Assembly (NCBI RefSeq): GCF_002236115.1
Contig: NZ_NIWT01000010.1
Location: forward strand, 248,001 to 312,000
From: Pseudomonas jessenii
GTDB taxonomy: Bacteria > Pseudomonadota > Gammaproteobacteria > Pseudomonadales > Pseudomonadaceae
Length of the DNA stretch: 64,000 nt
Direction: 5' to 3'
The notes beneath the pieces are model-generated. The model was not told the origin of the DNA and searched no databases. It saw only the letters and a program-made list of their open reading frames with translations. Position numbers and translations under genes: made by a program. Positions 53,308 to 61,441 of the stretch are shown here, piece after piece. The first letter of the stretch is position 1, and each line of letters starts with the position of its first letter.

Positions 53308-53928
53308 TTACTTGGAGTAGAGCTCGACAATCAGGCTTTCGTTGATGTCGGCGGACAGATCACTGCGAGCTGGAACGTTCTTGAAAACGCCCGACTTCTT
53401 CTCAGTGTCTACTTCTACCCATTCTACGCGGCCACGTTGGGCACACAGATCGAGAGCTTGGACAATGCGAAGTTGATTTTTTGCTTTCTCGCGAACAGCG
53501 ACCACGTCACCAGCACGAACCTGGTAGGACGGAACGTTAACGGTCTGACCGTTTACGCTGATCGACTTGTGCGATACCAGCTGACGGGATTCGGCACGAG
53601 TCGAACCAAAGCCCATACGGTATACAACGTTGTCCAGACGGCATTCGAGCAGTTGCAGCAGGTTTTCACCGGTTGCACCTTTCTTGCCAGCAGCTTCTTT
53701 GTAGTAGCCGCTGAATTGACGCTCGAGAACGCCGTAGATACGACGGACCTTCTGCTTTTCACGCAGTTGGGTGCCGTAGTCGGACTGGCGACCGCGGCGT
53801 TGGCCGTGGATACCAGGTGCTGCTTCAATGTTGCACTTCGATTCGATCGCGCGCACGCCGCTCTTCAGGAAGAGATCGGTGCCTTCGCGACGAGCGAGTT
53901 TGCATTTTGGACCAATGTAACGAGCCAT
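53308..53928 (-). CDS. rpsD: 30S ribosomal protein S4
   Basis: This 206-residue protein binds 16S rRNA early in assembly. It has the MARYIGPKCKLARREGTDL start, RIYGVLERQFSGYY and an S4-type RNA-binding loop (LDNVVYRMGFGSTRAESRQLV). In E. coli S4 represses its own operon by binding the rpsM leader; whether this holds here is untested. The zinc-type cysteines of some S4 proteins are absent. Confidence 0.98.
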   Translation of the reverse strand: MARYIGPKCKLARREGTDLFLKSGVRAIESKCNIEAAPGIHGQRRGRQSDYGTQLREKQKVRRIYGVLERQFSGYYKEAAGKKGATGENLLQLLECRLDNVVYRMGFGSTRAESRQLVSHKSISVNGQTVNVPSYQVRAGDVVAVREKAKNQLRIVQALDLCAQRGRVEWVEVDTEKKSGVFKNVPARSDLSADINESLIVELYSK

Positions 53929-53946
53929 TCTTTACAATCTCCTGGA

Positions 53947-54336
53947 TTACACGCGGCGCTTCTTCGGCGGACGGCACCCGTTGTGCGGGATTGGCGTCAC
54001 GTCGGTGATGCTGGCGATCTTGTAGCCACAGCCGTTCAAAGCGCGGACTGCGGATTCACGACCTGGACCTGGACCTTTGACGTTGACGTCGAGGTTTTTC
54101 AGGCCGTATTCCAGCGCAGCTTGACCAGCACGTTCAGCAGCTACTTGAGCAGCAAACGGGGTGGACTTGCGGGAACCGCGGAAACCCGAACCACCGGAGG
54201 TAGCCCAGGAAAGAGCGTTACCTTGACGGTCGGTGATGGTCACGATGGTGTTGTTAAAAGATGCATGGATGTGGGCGATGCCATCAACCACTGTCTTTTT
54301 AACTTTTTTACGAGGACGAGCAGCAGGTTTTGCCAT
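53947..54336 (-). CDS. rpsK: 30S ribosomal protein S11
   Basis: This 129-residue protein lies in the platform of the small subunit. It shows GIAHIHASFNNTIVTITDRQGN, GSGFRGSRKSTPFAAQ and the basic C-terminus HNGCRPPKKRRV. It is 18 bp upstream of rpsD in the transcript and 30 bp after rpsM. Confidence 0.98.
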   Translation of the reverse strand: MAKPAARPRKKVKKTVVDGIAHIHASFNNTIVTITDRQGNALSWATSGGSGFRGSRKSTPFAAQVAAERAGQAALEYGLKNLDVNVKGPGPGRESAVRALNGCGYKIASITDVTPIPHNGCRPPKKRRV

Positions 54337-54366
54337 GATTAAATTCCTGTCGATTCGCTGGGGCGA

Positions 54367-54723
54367 TTACTTGCGGATCGGCTTACGCGGACCTTTACGG
54401 GTACGCGCGTTGGTCTTGGTACGCTGACCGCGTACTGGAAGACCGCGACGATGACGCAGACCGCGATAGCAACCGAGGTCCATCAAGCGCTTGATTTTCA
54501 TGTTGATTTCGCGACGCAGGTCACCTTCAGTGGTGAACTTCGCCACTTCGCCACGCAGCTGTTCAATTTGCTCGTCGCTCAGATCTTTGATCTTTGCTGC
54601 TGGGTTTACCCCAGTCTCTGCACAAATTTTCTGTGCAGTAGTGCGACCAACACCATAGATGTAGGTCAGCGAGATAACAGTATGCTTGTTATCTGGAATG
54701 TTAACGCCTGCAATACGGGCCAT
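54367..54723 (-). CDS. rpsM: 30S ribosomal protein S13
   Basis: This 118-residue protein contacts tRNA and 16S rRNA in the head of the subunit. It starts MARIAGVNIPDNKHTVISLTYIYGVGRTTAQ and ends with the conserved RGLRHRRGLPVRGQRTKTNARTRKG region split by short spacers. It is the first gene of the alpha operon; a consensus-like promoter lies at 54783-54811. Confidence 0.98.
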   Translation of the reverse strand: MARIAGVNIPDNKHTVISLTYIYGVGRTTAQKICAETGVNPAAKIKDLSDEQIEQLRGEVAKFTTEGDLRREINMKIKRLMDLGCYRGLRHRRGLPVRGQRTKTNARTRKGPRKPIRK

Positions 54724-54782
54724 TCAGTGGGACTCCAATTGACAGCTACCTACGCCCCGGAAGCCAAGAAATAGGGCGCGAG

Positions 54783-54811
54783 ATAATATCGCTGTAATAA
54801 CAAATAATCAA
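54783..54811 (-). promoter_or_regulatory. Sigma-70-type promoter for rpsM-rpsK-rpsD-rpoA-rplQ
   Basis: On the minus strand TTGATT (54811-54806) and TATTAT (54788-54783) are separated by exactly 17 bp. Transcription should start near 54776, giving an untranslated leader of about 50 nt. The -35 box begins at the foot of the terminator hairpin at 54812. Confidence 0.7.
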
Positions 54812-54835
54812 CCCGGCAGCGCACTAGCTGCCGGG
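54812..54835 (-). terminator. Terminator-like hairpin after rpmJ
   Basis: CCCGGCAGC (54812-54820) pairs with GCTGCCGGG (54827-54835) around GCACTA. On the minus strand a T-rich stretch (TTGATTATTTG) follows. It could partly end the spc transcript before the alpha-operon promoter. Confidence 0.7.
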
Positions 54836-54853
54836 CTTGAAGCACAATCACAC

Positions 54854-54970
54854 TCAGCCTTGGCGCTGTTTGTGACGCGGTTCCGCGCTGCAAATTACTC
54901 GAACAACACCTTCGCGGCGAATAATCTTGCAGTTACGGCACAGCTTTTTCACCGATGCACGAACTTTCAT
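54854..54970 (-). CDS. rpmJ: 50S ribosomal protein L36
   Basis: This 38-residue protein reads [19 protein letters not shown] and continues to HKQRQG. The zinc ribbon cysteines Cys11, Cys14 and Cys27, with His33, are present, so it is the zinc-containing (C+) form. It lies 24 bp downstream of secY in the transcript. It was located by reading the sequence directly because it is very short. Confidence 0.97.
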
Positions 54971-54994
54971 CACCAACTCCTCGAACCTTATGGG

Positions 54995-56323
54995 TCAGCG
55001 CAGCATGCCGCTGCCGTAACCCTTCAGGTTGGCTTTCTTCATCAGGGATTCGTACTGGTGCGAAACGAGGTGCGATTGTACTTGGGACATGAAGTCCATC
55101 ACAACCACGACGACGATCAGCAACGAGGTCCCGCCAAGGTAGAACGGTACGTTGGCTGCAACCACCAGGAACTGGGGCAACAGGCAGACGGCCGTCATGT
55201 AAAGAGCACCGAACATGGTCAAGCGAGTCAGAACGCCATCAATGTAGCGCGCAGACTGCTCACCTGGACGGATGCCCGGAATAAAGGCACCGGACTTCTT
55301 CAGGTTTTCCGCTACGTCTTTCGGATTGAACATCAACGCCGTATAGAAGAAGCAGAAGAAAATAATCCCTGCACTAAACAGCAGAATATTCAACGGCTGA
55401 CCAGGAGCGATCGACTGCGAGATGTCCTGCAACCAGCCCATACCTTCAGACTGACCGAACCAGGCACCCAACGAAGCCGGGAACAGCAAAATGCTGCTCG
55501 CGAAAATAGCCGGAATAACACCGGCCATGTTCACCTTCAGCGGCAAGTGGCTGGTCTGCGCAGCGAAGACCTTGCGGCCCTGCTGACGCTTGGCGTAGTG
55601 AACAGCAATACGACGCTGACCACGCTCAATGAACACCACAAAACCGATAATCGCTACTGCCAGCAAACCGATGGCAACCAGGGCGAAGATGTTGATATCA
55701 CCCTGACGTGCAGACTCGAAAGACTGCCCGATCGCTCTCGGAAGACCGGCGACGATACCTGCGAAAATCAACATCGAGATACCGTTGCCAACACCACGCT
55801 CAGTAATCTGCTCACCCAGCCACATCATGAACATCGCACCAGCCACAAACGTGGATACCGCGACGAAATGGAAGCCAAAGTCACCAGTGAACGCAACACC
55901 CTGCCCCGCCAGGCCAACGGACATGCCGATAGCCTGAACCAGGGCGAGGATGACAGTGCCGTAGCGGGTGTACTGGCTGATCTTGCGACGGCCAGCTTCA
56001 CCTTCCTTCTTCAACTGCTCCAGCTGCGGGCTGACGGCGGTCATCAGTTGCATGATGATCGATGCCGAGATGTACGGCATGATCCCCAGTGCAAAGATGC
56101 TCATCCGCTCCAGCGCGCCGCCGGAAAACATGTTGAACAAGCTAAGAATGGTCCCCTCATTCTGTCGAAACAGGTCCGCGAGTCGGTCCGGGTTGATACC
56201 TGGAACCGGGATGTGTGCGCCTATTCGGTAGACGATAATCGCCAGGAACAGAAAACGCAGACGAGCCCAGAGTTCAGACATACCGCCTTTGCCGAGCGCA
56301 GAGAGAGCACCTTGCTTAGCCAT
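54995..56323 (-). CDS. secY: Protein translocase subunit SecY
   Basis: This 442-residue channel subunit has ten membrane helices, beginning ELWARLRFLFLAIIVYRIGAHIPVPGI. The plug and lateral-gate segments (MFSGGALERMSIFALGIMPYISASI) and the cytosolic SecA/ribosome-binding loops are intact. Its start follows the rplO stop with no gap, a typical spc-operon junction. Confidence 0.98.
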   Translation of the reverse strand: MAKQGALSALGKGGMSELWARLRFLFLAIIVYRIGAHIPVPGINPDRLADLFRQNEGTILSLFNMFSGGALERMSIFALGIMPYISASIIMQLMTAVSPQLEQLKKEGEAGRRKISQYTRYGTVILALVQAIGMSVGLAGQGVAFTGDFGFHFVAVSTFVAGAMFMMWLGEQITERGVGNGISMLIFAGIVAGLPRAIGQSFESARQGDINIFALVAIGLLAVAIIGFVVFIERGQRRIAVHYAKRQQGRKVFAAQTSHLPLKVNMAGVIPAIFASSILLFPASLGAWFGQSEGMGWLQDISQSIAPGQPLNILLFSAGIIFFCFFYTALMFNPKDVAENLKKSGAFIPGIRPGEQSARYIDGVLTRLTMFGALYMTAVCLLPQFLVVAANVPFYLGGTSLLIVVVVVMDFMSQVQSHLVSHQYESLMKKANLKGYGSGMLR

Positions 56324-56761
56324 TTATTCCTCGAACTTGCCGCCAGCTGCTTCGATAGCCGCACGCGCACCCTTGGTGGCGCCGATTCCCTTGCCGATAG
56401 TGACAGCGCGAGTCACTTCACCGGACAGCATGATTTTCACACGCTGTACGTTGACATTGATCACGTTGGCATCTTTCAGGGACTGCACGGTGACGATGTC
56501 GCCTTCCACTTTAGCCAGCTCGGACAAACGCACTTCTGCGCGATCCATGGCTTTCAGGGAAACGAAACCGAACTTCGGCAGGCGACGATGCAGCGGCTGT
56601 TGACCGCCTTCAAAGCCTGGAGCAATGGTGCCACCGGAGCGGGAGGTCTGACCTTTGTGACCACGGCCACCAGTCTTACCCAAACCGCTACCGATACCAC
56701 GGCCCGGACGATGCTTTTCGCGACGGGAACCCGGCGCTGGACTCAGATCATTGAGTTTCAT
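56324..56761 (-). CDS. rplO: 50S ribosomal protein L15
   Basis: This 145-residue protein has the Gly/Arg-rich N-terminus MKLNDLSPAPGSRREKHRPG, GSGLGKTGGRGHKGQTSR and GFEGGQQPLHRRLPKFGF, all conserved in L15. It is 3 bp from rpmD and directly abuts secY. Confidence 0.98.
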   Translation of the reverse strand: MKLNDLSPAPGSRREKHRPGRGIGSGLGKTGGRGHKGQTSRSGGTIAPGFEGGQQPLHRRLPKFGFVSLKAMDRAEVRLSELAKVEGDIVTVQSLKDANVINVNVQRVKIMLSGEVTRAVTIGKGIGATKGARAAIEAAGGKFEE

Positions 56762-56764
56762 CGA

Positions 56765-56941
56765 TTAACCCTCGACACGCAGCATGTAGTAAGCCTTGTT
56801 GATCATCCCGCGATTCTCGGGAGTATCCTGGACTTCTACAGTGTGACCGATGCGACGCAGACCCAGACCCTTAACGCACAGTTTGTGGTTAGGGATGCGG
56901 CCGGTCATGCTTTTGATCAGCGTTACTTTTACGGTAGCCAT
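56765..56941 (-). CDS. rpmD: 50S ribosomal protein L30
   Basis: This 58-residue protein starts [20 protein letters not shown] and contains [21 protein letters not shown]. It was read directly from the sequence between rpsE and rplO. The ATG at 56941 lies 2 bp after the rpsE stop; the usual L30 length confirms the start. Confidence 0.97.
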
Positions 56942-56943
56942 GA

Positions 56944-57444
56944 TCAGAAGATCTCCTTGACGCTTTTGCCACGCTTGGCGGCAATGGATTCAGGAGACTG
57001 CATTGCTTTCAAACCCTTGAAAGTGGCGTGAACCACGTTTACAGGGTTAGTCGAGCCGTAGCACTTGGCCAGAACGTTCTGAACGCCAGCAACTTCGAGG
57101 ACAGCACGCATAGCGCCGCCAGCGATGATACCGGTACCTTCAGAAGCAGGCTGCATGTACACCTTCGAAGCGCCGTGAGCGGACTTCATTGCGTACTGCA
57201 GGGTGGTGCCGTTCAGATCAACCTGGATCATGTTGCGGCGAGCAGCTTCCATTGCCTTCTGGATCGCAGCAGGCACTTCACGCGACTTGCCACGGCCGAA
57301 GCCAACACGGCCCTTACCATCACCAACCACGGTCAACGCGGTGAAGGTGAAGATACGGCCGCCTTTAACGGTTTTGGCTACGCGGTTAACTTGAACCAGC
57401 TTCTCGATGTAGCCTTCGTCGCGCTTTTGGTCGTTATTTGACAT
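56944..57444 (-). CDS. rpsE: 30S ribosomal protein S5
   Basis: This 166-residue protein has the double-stranded RNA-binding S5 domain ([19 protein letters not shown] near residue 14) and the C-terminal fold ([20 protein letters not shown]). It acts in translational accuracy and mRNA unwinding. It lies between rplR and rpmD with short gaps. Confidence 0.98.
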
Positions 57445-57447
57445 AAC

Positions 57448-57798
57448 TTAGAACTCCAGCCCAGCTTCACGAGCAGCATCAGCCAGCGCTTTAACGCGGC
57501 CGTGGTACTTGAAGCCAGAGCGGTCGAAAGCCACTTGCGAGACGCCAGCGGCCTTAGCACGCGTAGCGACCAGCTGGCCAACCTTAGTGGCCGCGTCGAT
57601 GTTGCCGGTGGCACCATCACGCAGTTCTTTATCCAAAGTCGAGGCGCTTGCCAGGACTTTGTTGCCGTCGGCCGAAATGACCTGGGCGTAGATGTGCTGC
57701 GAAGAGCGGAACACGCAGAGACGCACGACTTCGAGTTCGTGCATTTTCAGGCGTGCTTTGCGAGCGCGACGCAGTCGAGTAACTTTTTTGTCGGTCAT
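57448..57798 (-). CDS. rplR: 50S ribosomal protein L18
   Basis: This 116-residue 5S rRNA-binding protein begins with a basic helix (KKVTRLRRARKARLKMHELE) and ends AGLEF. The VAFDRSGFKYHGRVKALADAAREAG segment is characteristic. It is 3 bp before rpsE. Confidence 0.98.
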   Translation of the reverse strand: MTDKKVTRLRRARKARLKMHELEVVRLCVFRSSQHIYAQVISADGNKVLASASTLDKELRDGATGNIDAATKVGQLVATRAKAAGVSQVAFDRSGFKYHGRVKALADAAREAGLEF

Positions 57799-57808
57799 TT
57801 GCTATGCC

Positions 57809-58342
57809 CTACTTCTTCTTGGCTTCTTTACGACGGACGACTTCGTCCGCGTAGCGCACACCTTTGCCTTTGTACGGCTCTGGTGGACGGAAGTCGCGGA
57901 TCTCGGCGGCCACTTGACCTACCAGCTGCTTGTCGATGCCCTTGATCAGGATATCGGTCTGGCTAGGAGTCTCAGCGGTGATGCCTTCCGGCAGTTCGTA
58001 ATCCACTGGGTGCGAGAAGCCAAGAGCCAGGTTCAGCACTGTGCCTTTTGCTTGCGCTTTGTAACCAACACCGACCAGCTGGAGCTTGCGCTCGAAGCCT
58101 TGGCTTACGCCCTGGACCATGTTGTTTACCAACGCACGAGTGGTACCAGCCATCGCGCGAGTCTGTTGATCGCCATTGCGAGCAGCGAAACGCAGCTCAC
58201 CAGCTTCTTCAACGATCTCAACGGACGAGTGGATGTTCAGTTCGAGAGTGCCCTTGGCACCCTTCACCGAAAGCTGTTGGCCTGCGAATTTTACTTCGAC
58301 ACCGGCTGGCAGCTTAACGGGGTTCTTAGCGACGCGAGACAT
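57809..58342 (-). CDS. rplF: 50S ribosomal protein L6
   Basis: This 177-residue protein has the duplicated L6 domains (MSRVAKNPVKLPAGVEVKF and, near residue 90, VGVGYKAQAKGTVLNLALG) and the C-terminal motif PEPYKGKGVRYADEVVRRKE. It is 12 bp after rpsH in the transcript. Confidence 0.98.
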   Translation of the reverse strand: MSRVAKNPVKLPAGVEVKFAGQQLSVKGAKGTLELNIHSSVEIVEEAGELRFAARNGDQQTRAMAGTTRALVNNMVQGVSQGFERKLQLVGVGYKAQAKGTVLNLALGFSHPVDYELPEGITAETPSQTDILIKGIDKQLVGQVAAEIRDFRPPEPYKGKGVRYADEVVRRKEAKKK

Positions 58343-58354
58343 GCTTATCCCCCC

Positions 58355-58747
58355 TTAGAACACAGTGCAAAGAACTTCGCCGCCGACACCGGCAGCGCGC
58401 GCAGCACGATCAGTCATCACACCCTTGTTGGTGGAGACGATAGACACACCGAGACCGCCACGAACTTTTGGCAGATCATCGACGGACTTGTACTGACGCA
58501 GGCCTGGACGGCTAACGCGCTTCACTTCTTCGATAACCGGACGGCCTTCGAAGTACTTCAGCTCGATGGACAGCAGTGGTTTGATTTCGCTGCTGATCTG
58601 ATAACCCGCAATGTAACCTTCGTCCTTCAGGACTTTGGCAACAGCTACCTTCAACGTGGAAGATGGCATGCTTACGACGGACTTTTCAGCCATCTGGGCA
58701 TTACGGATACGAGTTAGCATGTCCGCTAACGGGTCCTGCATACTCAT
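58355..58747 (-). CDS. rpsH: 30S ribosomal protein S8
   Basis: This 130-residue primary 16S rRNA-binding protein starts MSMQDPLADMLTRIRNAQMA and ends with the GLGVSIVSTNKGVMTDRAAR region. In E. coli S8 represses the spc operon by binding mRNA. Here an unusually long structured gap, with its own promoter and a terminator-like hairpin, precedes the gene; GGAG lies near the ATG. A second ATG two codons in is also possible. Confidence 0.97.
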   Translation of the reverse strand: MSMQDPLADMLTRIRNAQMAEKSVVSMPSSTLKVAVAKVLKDEGYIAGYQISSEIKPLLSIELKYFEGRPVIEEVKRVSRPGLRQYKSVDDLPKVRGGLGVSIVSTNKGVMTDRAARAAGVGGEVLCTVF

Positions 58748-58766
58748 GGGCTAGACGCTCCTAATA

Positions 58767-58789
58767 CAAAAAAATTAGCCTTGCGGCTA
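58767..58789 (-). terminator. Terminator/attenuator-like hairpin just before rpsH
   Basis: TAGCC-GCAA-GGCTA on the minus strand is followed immediately by AATTTTTTTG. The rpsH ribosome-binding site (AGGAGCG) begins about 5 nt later. The stem is short, so conditional termination is more likely than full stop, since essential genes follow. Confidence 0.6.
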
Positions 58790-58845
58790 TTACGTGTCGC
58801 CGAGAATCTCCGAGCATGAAAAACACGGGCTCAGGCGAGCCGGGT

Positions 58846-58874
58846 ATTCTAGACACACCCCGGAAATGAATCAA
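58846..58874 (-). promoter_or_regulatory. Internal sigma-70-type promoter upstream of rpsH
   Basis: On the minus strand TTGATT (58874-58869) and TAGAAT (58851-58846) are 17 bp apart. The -35 lies in the right arm of the ATCAAGCCCC hairpin. A transcript would start near 58839 and carry a leader of about 90 nt before rpsH. Confidence 0.6.
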
Positions 58875-58956
58875 GCCCCAAAAGGGGCTTGATCCAGATT
58901 CAAGGCCACCGGTGGTCAGGATCTTGCGATCCTGGACACCGAGACTTTGACAGTAC

Positions 58957-59262
58957 TTACCAGCTGGCTTTAACCAGACCCGGTACGTCACCACGCATGG
59001 CAGCTTCACGCAGCTTGTTACGGCCGAGGCCGAACTTGCGGTAAACGCCGTGTGGACGACCGGTCAGGCGGCAGCGGTTACGCATGCGCGAAGCGCTTGC
59101 GTCACGTGGCTGCTTCTGCAGGGCTACTGTAGCTTCCCAACGCGCTTCTGGACTTGCGTTCAGATCAACGATGATAGCTTTCAGTGCTGCACGCTTCTTG
59201 GCGTACTTGGCAACCGTGAGCTGACGCTTCAGCTCGCGGTTTTTCATGCTCATCTTGGCCAT
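58957..59262 (-). CDS. rpsN: 30S ribosomal protein S14
   Basis: This 101-residue protein starts MAKMSMKNRELKRQLTVAKY and carries RCRLTGRPHGVYRKFGLGRN. It is the long, zinc-free (C-) form, since the CxxC pairs of the short S14 are absent. The ATG at 59262 was chosen by family length; the longer frame runs into rplE. Confidence 0.98.
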   Translation of the reverse strand: MAKMSMKNRELKRQLTVAKYAKKRAALKAIIVDLNASPEARWEATVALQKQPRDASASRMRNRCRLTGRPHGVYRKFGLGRNKLREAAMRGDVPGLVKASW

Positions 59263-59275
59263 GGTCCTACTCCAA

Positions 59276-59815
59276 TCAGTTGCGGAACGGGAATTTGAAC
59301 GCACGCAGCAGAGCGCGGCCTTCATCATCGTTCTTGGCAGTGGTGGTCAGGGTGATGTCCAGACCGCGGAGAGCATCGATTTTGTCGTAGTCGATTTCCG
59401 GGAAGATGATCTGCTCTTTCACGCCCATGCTGTAGTTGCCACGACCATCGAAGGACTTGGCATTCAGGCCGCGGAAGTCGCGAACCCGAGGCAGGGAGAT
59501 CGACAGCAGACGATCCAGGAACTCGTACATACGCTCACGGCGCAGGGTCACTTTGACGCCGATCGGCCAACCTTCACGGACTTTAAAGCCAGCGATGGAT
59601 TTGCGAGCGTAGGTCACAACGACTTTCTGGCCGGTGATCTTTTCCAGGTCAGCAACAGCGTGCTCGATGACTTTTTTGTCGCCGATCGCTTCGCCCAGAC
59701 CCATGTTCAGGGTGATTTTGGTAACGCGCGGAACTTCCATCACGTTCGAAAGCTTAAGTTCTTCCTTAAGTTTCGGAGCAATTTCCTTCCGGTAAATCTC
59801 TTTTAGTCGTGCCAT
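59276..59815 (-). CDS. rplE: 50S ribosomal protein L5
   Basis: This 179-residue 5S rRNA-binding protein starts MARLKEIYRKEIAPKLKEEL and includes PRVTKITLNMGLGEA, GQKVVVTYARKSIAGFKVREG and the C-terminal ALLRAFKFPFRN. It is 13 bp before rpsN in the transcript. Confidence 0.98.
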   Translation of the reverse strand: MARLKEIYRKEIAPKLKEELKLSNVMEVPRVTKITLNMGLGEAIGDKKVIEHAVADLEKITGQKVVVTYARKSIAGFKVREGWPIGVKVTLRRERMYEFLDRLLSISLPRVRDFRGLNAKSFDGRGNYSMGVKEQIIFPEIDYDKIDALRGLDITLTTTAKNDDEGRALLRAFKFPFRN

Positions 59816-59837
59816 GGTCTCATCTACCTAGCAGTGT

Positions 59838-60152
59838 TCAAGCATCAACCGCTTTTTGGGTCGACTTGAAGACACGAATTTTCTTGCCATCTTCTACTTT
59901 GAAACCAACGCGGTCAGCCTTGTTGGTTTCGCCGTTGAAAATGGCGACGTTAGAAGCATCCAGTGGAGCTTCTTTTTCGACGATACCGCCCTGCACGCCC
60001 GACATCGGGTTAGGCTTGGTATGACGCTTGACCAGGTTCAGACCACCAATAACCAAACGGTTGTTAGCGAGAACCTTAAGCACCTTACCGCGCTTACCTT
60101 TGTCTTTGCCGGCGATCACGATGATCTCGTCGTCACGACGAATCTTTTGCAT
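59838..60152 (-). CDS. rplX: 50S ribosomal protein L24
   Basis: This 104-residue protein is an early assembly factor. It has a KOW motif (IRRDDEIIVIAGKDKGKRGKV at residues 4-24, interrupted only by position) and the GGLNLVKRHTKPNP segment. It is 11 bp after rplN. Confidence 0.97.
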   Translation of the reverse strand: MQKIRRDDEIIVIAGKDKGKRGKVLKVLANNRLVIGGLNLVKRHTKPNPMSGVQGGIVEKEAPLDASNVAIFNGETNKADRVGFKVEDGKKIRVFKSTQKAVDA

Positions 60153-60163
60153 GTCGGATCTCC

Positions 60164-60532
60164 TTACAGCACTTCTGGGGCGAGCGAGACGATCTTCATG
60201 AACTTCTCAGTACGAAGTTCACGGGTCACTGGCCCAAAGATACGGGTGCCGATCGGCTCTTGCTTGTTGTTCAGAAGAACAGCAGCGTTGCCATCAAAGC
60301 GGATAATGGAGCCATCAGCACGACGTACGCCGTGACGAGTGCGGACTACAACAGCAGTCATCACTTGGCCTTTTTTCACTTTACCGCGAGGAATTGCTTC
60401 CTTCACGGTAACTTTGATGATGTCACCGATACCAGCGTAACGACGATGGGAGCCACCCAGCACCTTGATGCACATAACGCGGCGAGCGCCGCTGTTATCG
60501 GCCACATCGAGCATGGATTGAGTCTGAATCAT
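60164..60532 (-). CDS. rplN: 50S ribosomal protein L14
   Basis: This 122-residue protein starts MIQTQSMLDVADNSGARRVM and contains the signature AVVVRTRHGVRRADGS and GTRIFGPVTRELR. Length is exact for the family. It lies 23 bp downstream of rpsQ. Confidence 0.98.
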   Translation of the reverse strand: MIQTQSMLDVADNSGARRVMCIKVLGGSHRRYAGIGDIIKVTVKEAIPRGKVKKGQVMTAVVVRTRHGVRRADGSIIRFDGNAAVLLNNKQEPIGTRIFGPVTRELRTEKFMKIVSLAPEVL

Positions 60533-60555
60533 ATAATTTCTCCGACCCCTAGTCC

Positions 60556-60822
60556 TTAGACTTCCACAGCGCGTTCGAGAACATCAACCAGCGCCCAAGA
60601 CTTGGTCTTGGCCAAAGGACGAGTTTCACGAATAGTGACTTTGTCGCCGATGTGGCACTGATTGGTTTCGTCGTGCGCGTGCAGCTTAGTCGAACGCTTA
60701 ACGTATTTACCGTAGATCGGGTGCTTAACGCGACGCTCGATCAGAACGGTGATGGTTTTGTCCATCTTGTCGCTGACAACACGGCCAGTCAGCGTACGGA
60801 CAGTTTTTTCGGCTTCAGCCAT
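60556..60822 (-). CDS. rpsQ: 30S ribosomal protein S17
   Basis: This 88-residue OB-fold protein reads LTGRVVSDKMDKTITVLIER near its start and RETRPLAKTKSWALVDV near the end. It is 2 bp after rpmC. Confidence 0.98.
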   Translation of the reverse strand: MAEAEKTVRTLTGRVVSDKMDKTITVLIERRVKHPIYGKYVKRSTKLHAHDETNQCHIGDKVTIRETRPLAKTKSWALVDVLERAVEV

Positions 60823-60824
60823 GA

Positions 60825-61016
60825 TTACTTACCTGCCTGCTGGTTGAGCACAGTCTTCACGCGAGCGATGTCACGCTTAACTTGCGAGAGCAGATGAGAC
60901 TGCCCCAACTGGCCAGTTGCTTTCTGCATACGCAGATTGAACTGGTCGCGCAGCAGGCCGAGCAGTTGCTCGTTCAGCTGCTGTGCGGATTTTTCACGAA
61001 GTTCATTCGCTTTCAT
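60825..61016 (-). CDS. rpmC: 50S ribosomal protein L29
   Basis: This 63-residue helical hairpin starts [18 protein letters not shown] and carries [14 protein letters not shown]. The ATG at 61016 shares one base with the rplP stop (TGATG), giving tight coupling; a longer frame adds only one Met codon. Confidence 0.97.
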
Positions 61017-61429
61017 CACATCACCGTCCGTTTAACAAAGGAGGTGGCGAGCGGCAGCTTTGCAGCAGCCAGGGCGAAAGCCTCACGCGCCAGCTCTTCA
61101 GAAACACCCTCGATTTCATACAGGACTTTGCCTGGCTGAATCTGGGCAACCCAGTATTCCACGTTACCCTTACCTTTACCCATCCGAACCTCGAGAGGTT
61201 TTTTGGAGATCGGCTTGTCCGGGAATACACGGATCCAGATCTTGCCGCCACGTTTTACGTGACGGGTCAGAGCACGACGCGCTGACTCGATCTGACGAGC
61301 GGTGAGACGACCACGAGCAACAGACTTCAGCGCGAACTCGCCGAAGCTGACTTTGCTACCGCGCAATGCCAGGCCACGGTTGTGACCAGTCATCTGCTTG
61401 CGGAACTTCGTACGCTTTGGTTGCAACAT
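61016..61429 (-). CDS. rplP: 50S ribosomal protein L16
   Basis: This 137-residue protein, which lines the A-site region, starts [19 protein letters not shown] and includes [20 protein letters not shown] and [14 protein letters not shown], the L16 signatures. It lies 12 bp after rpsC. Confidence 0.98.
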
Positions 61430-61441
61430 TTGGCGTACCCC

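Larger units (their letters stand above)
58748..58956 (-). promoter_or_regulatory. Structured rpsN-rpsH intergenic region
   Basis: Reading the minus strand, this 209-nt gap holds four hairpins: CAGGATC-GCAA-GATCCTG (58934-58917), ATCAAGCCCC-TTTT-GGGGCTTGAT (58893-58870), GGCTC-GCCT-GAGCC (58841-58828) and TAGCC-GCAA-GGCTA (58789-58776) followed by a run of seven T. Two have GCAA tetraloops. All other gaps in this operon except rpmJ-rpsM are under 50 bp. Confidence 0.7.

Noticed and set aside
54860..57031. 723-codon plus-strand frame across secY, rplO, rpmD and rpsE
   Set aside because: It is antisense to four essential ribosomal/secretion genes whose frames are certain; it has no recognisable domain.
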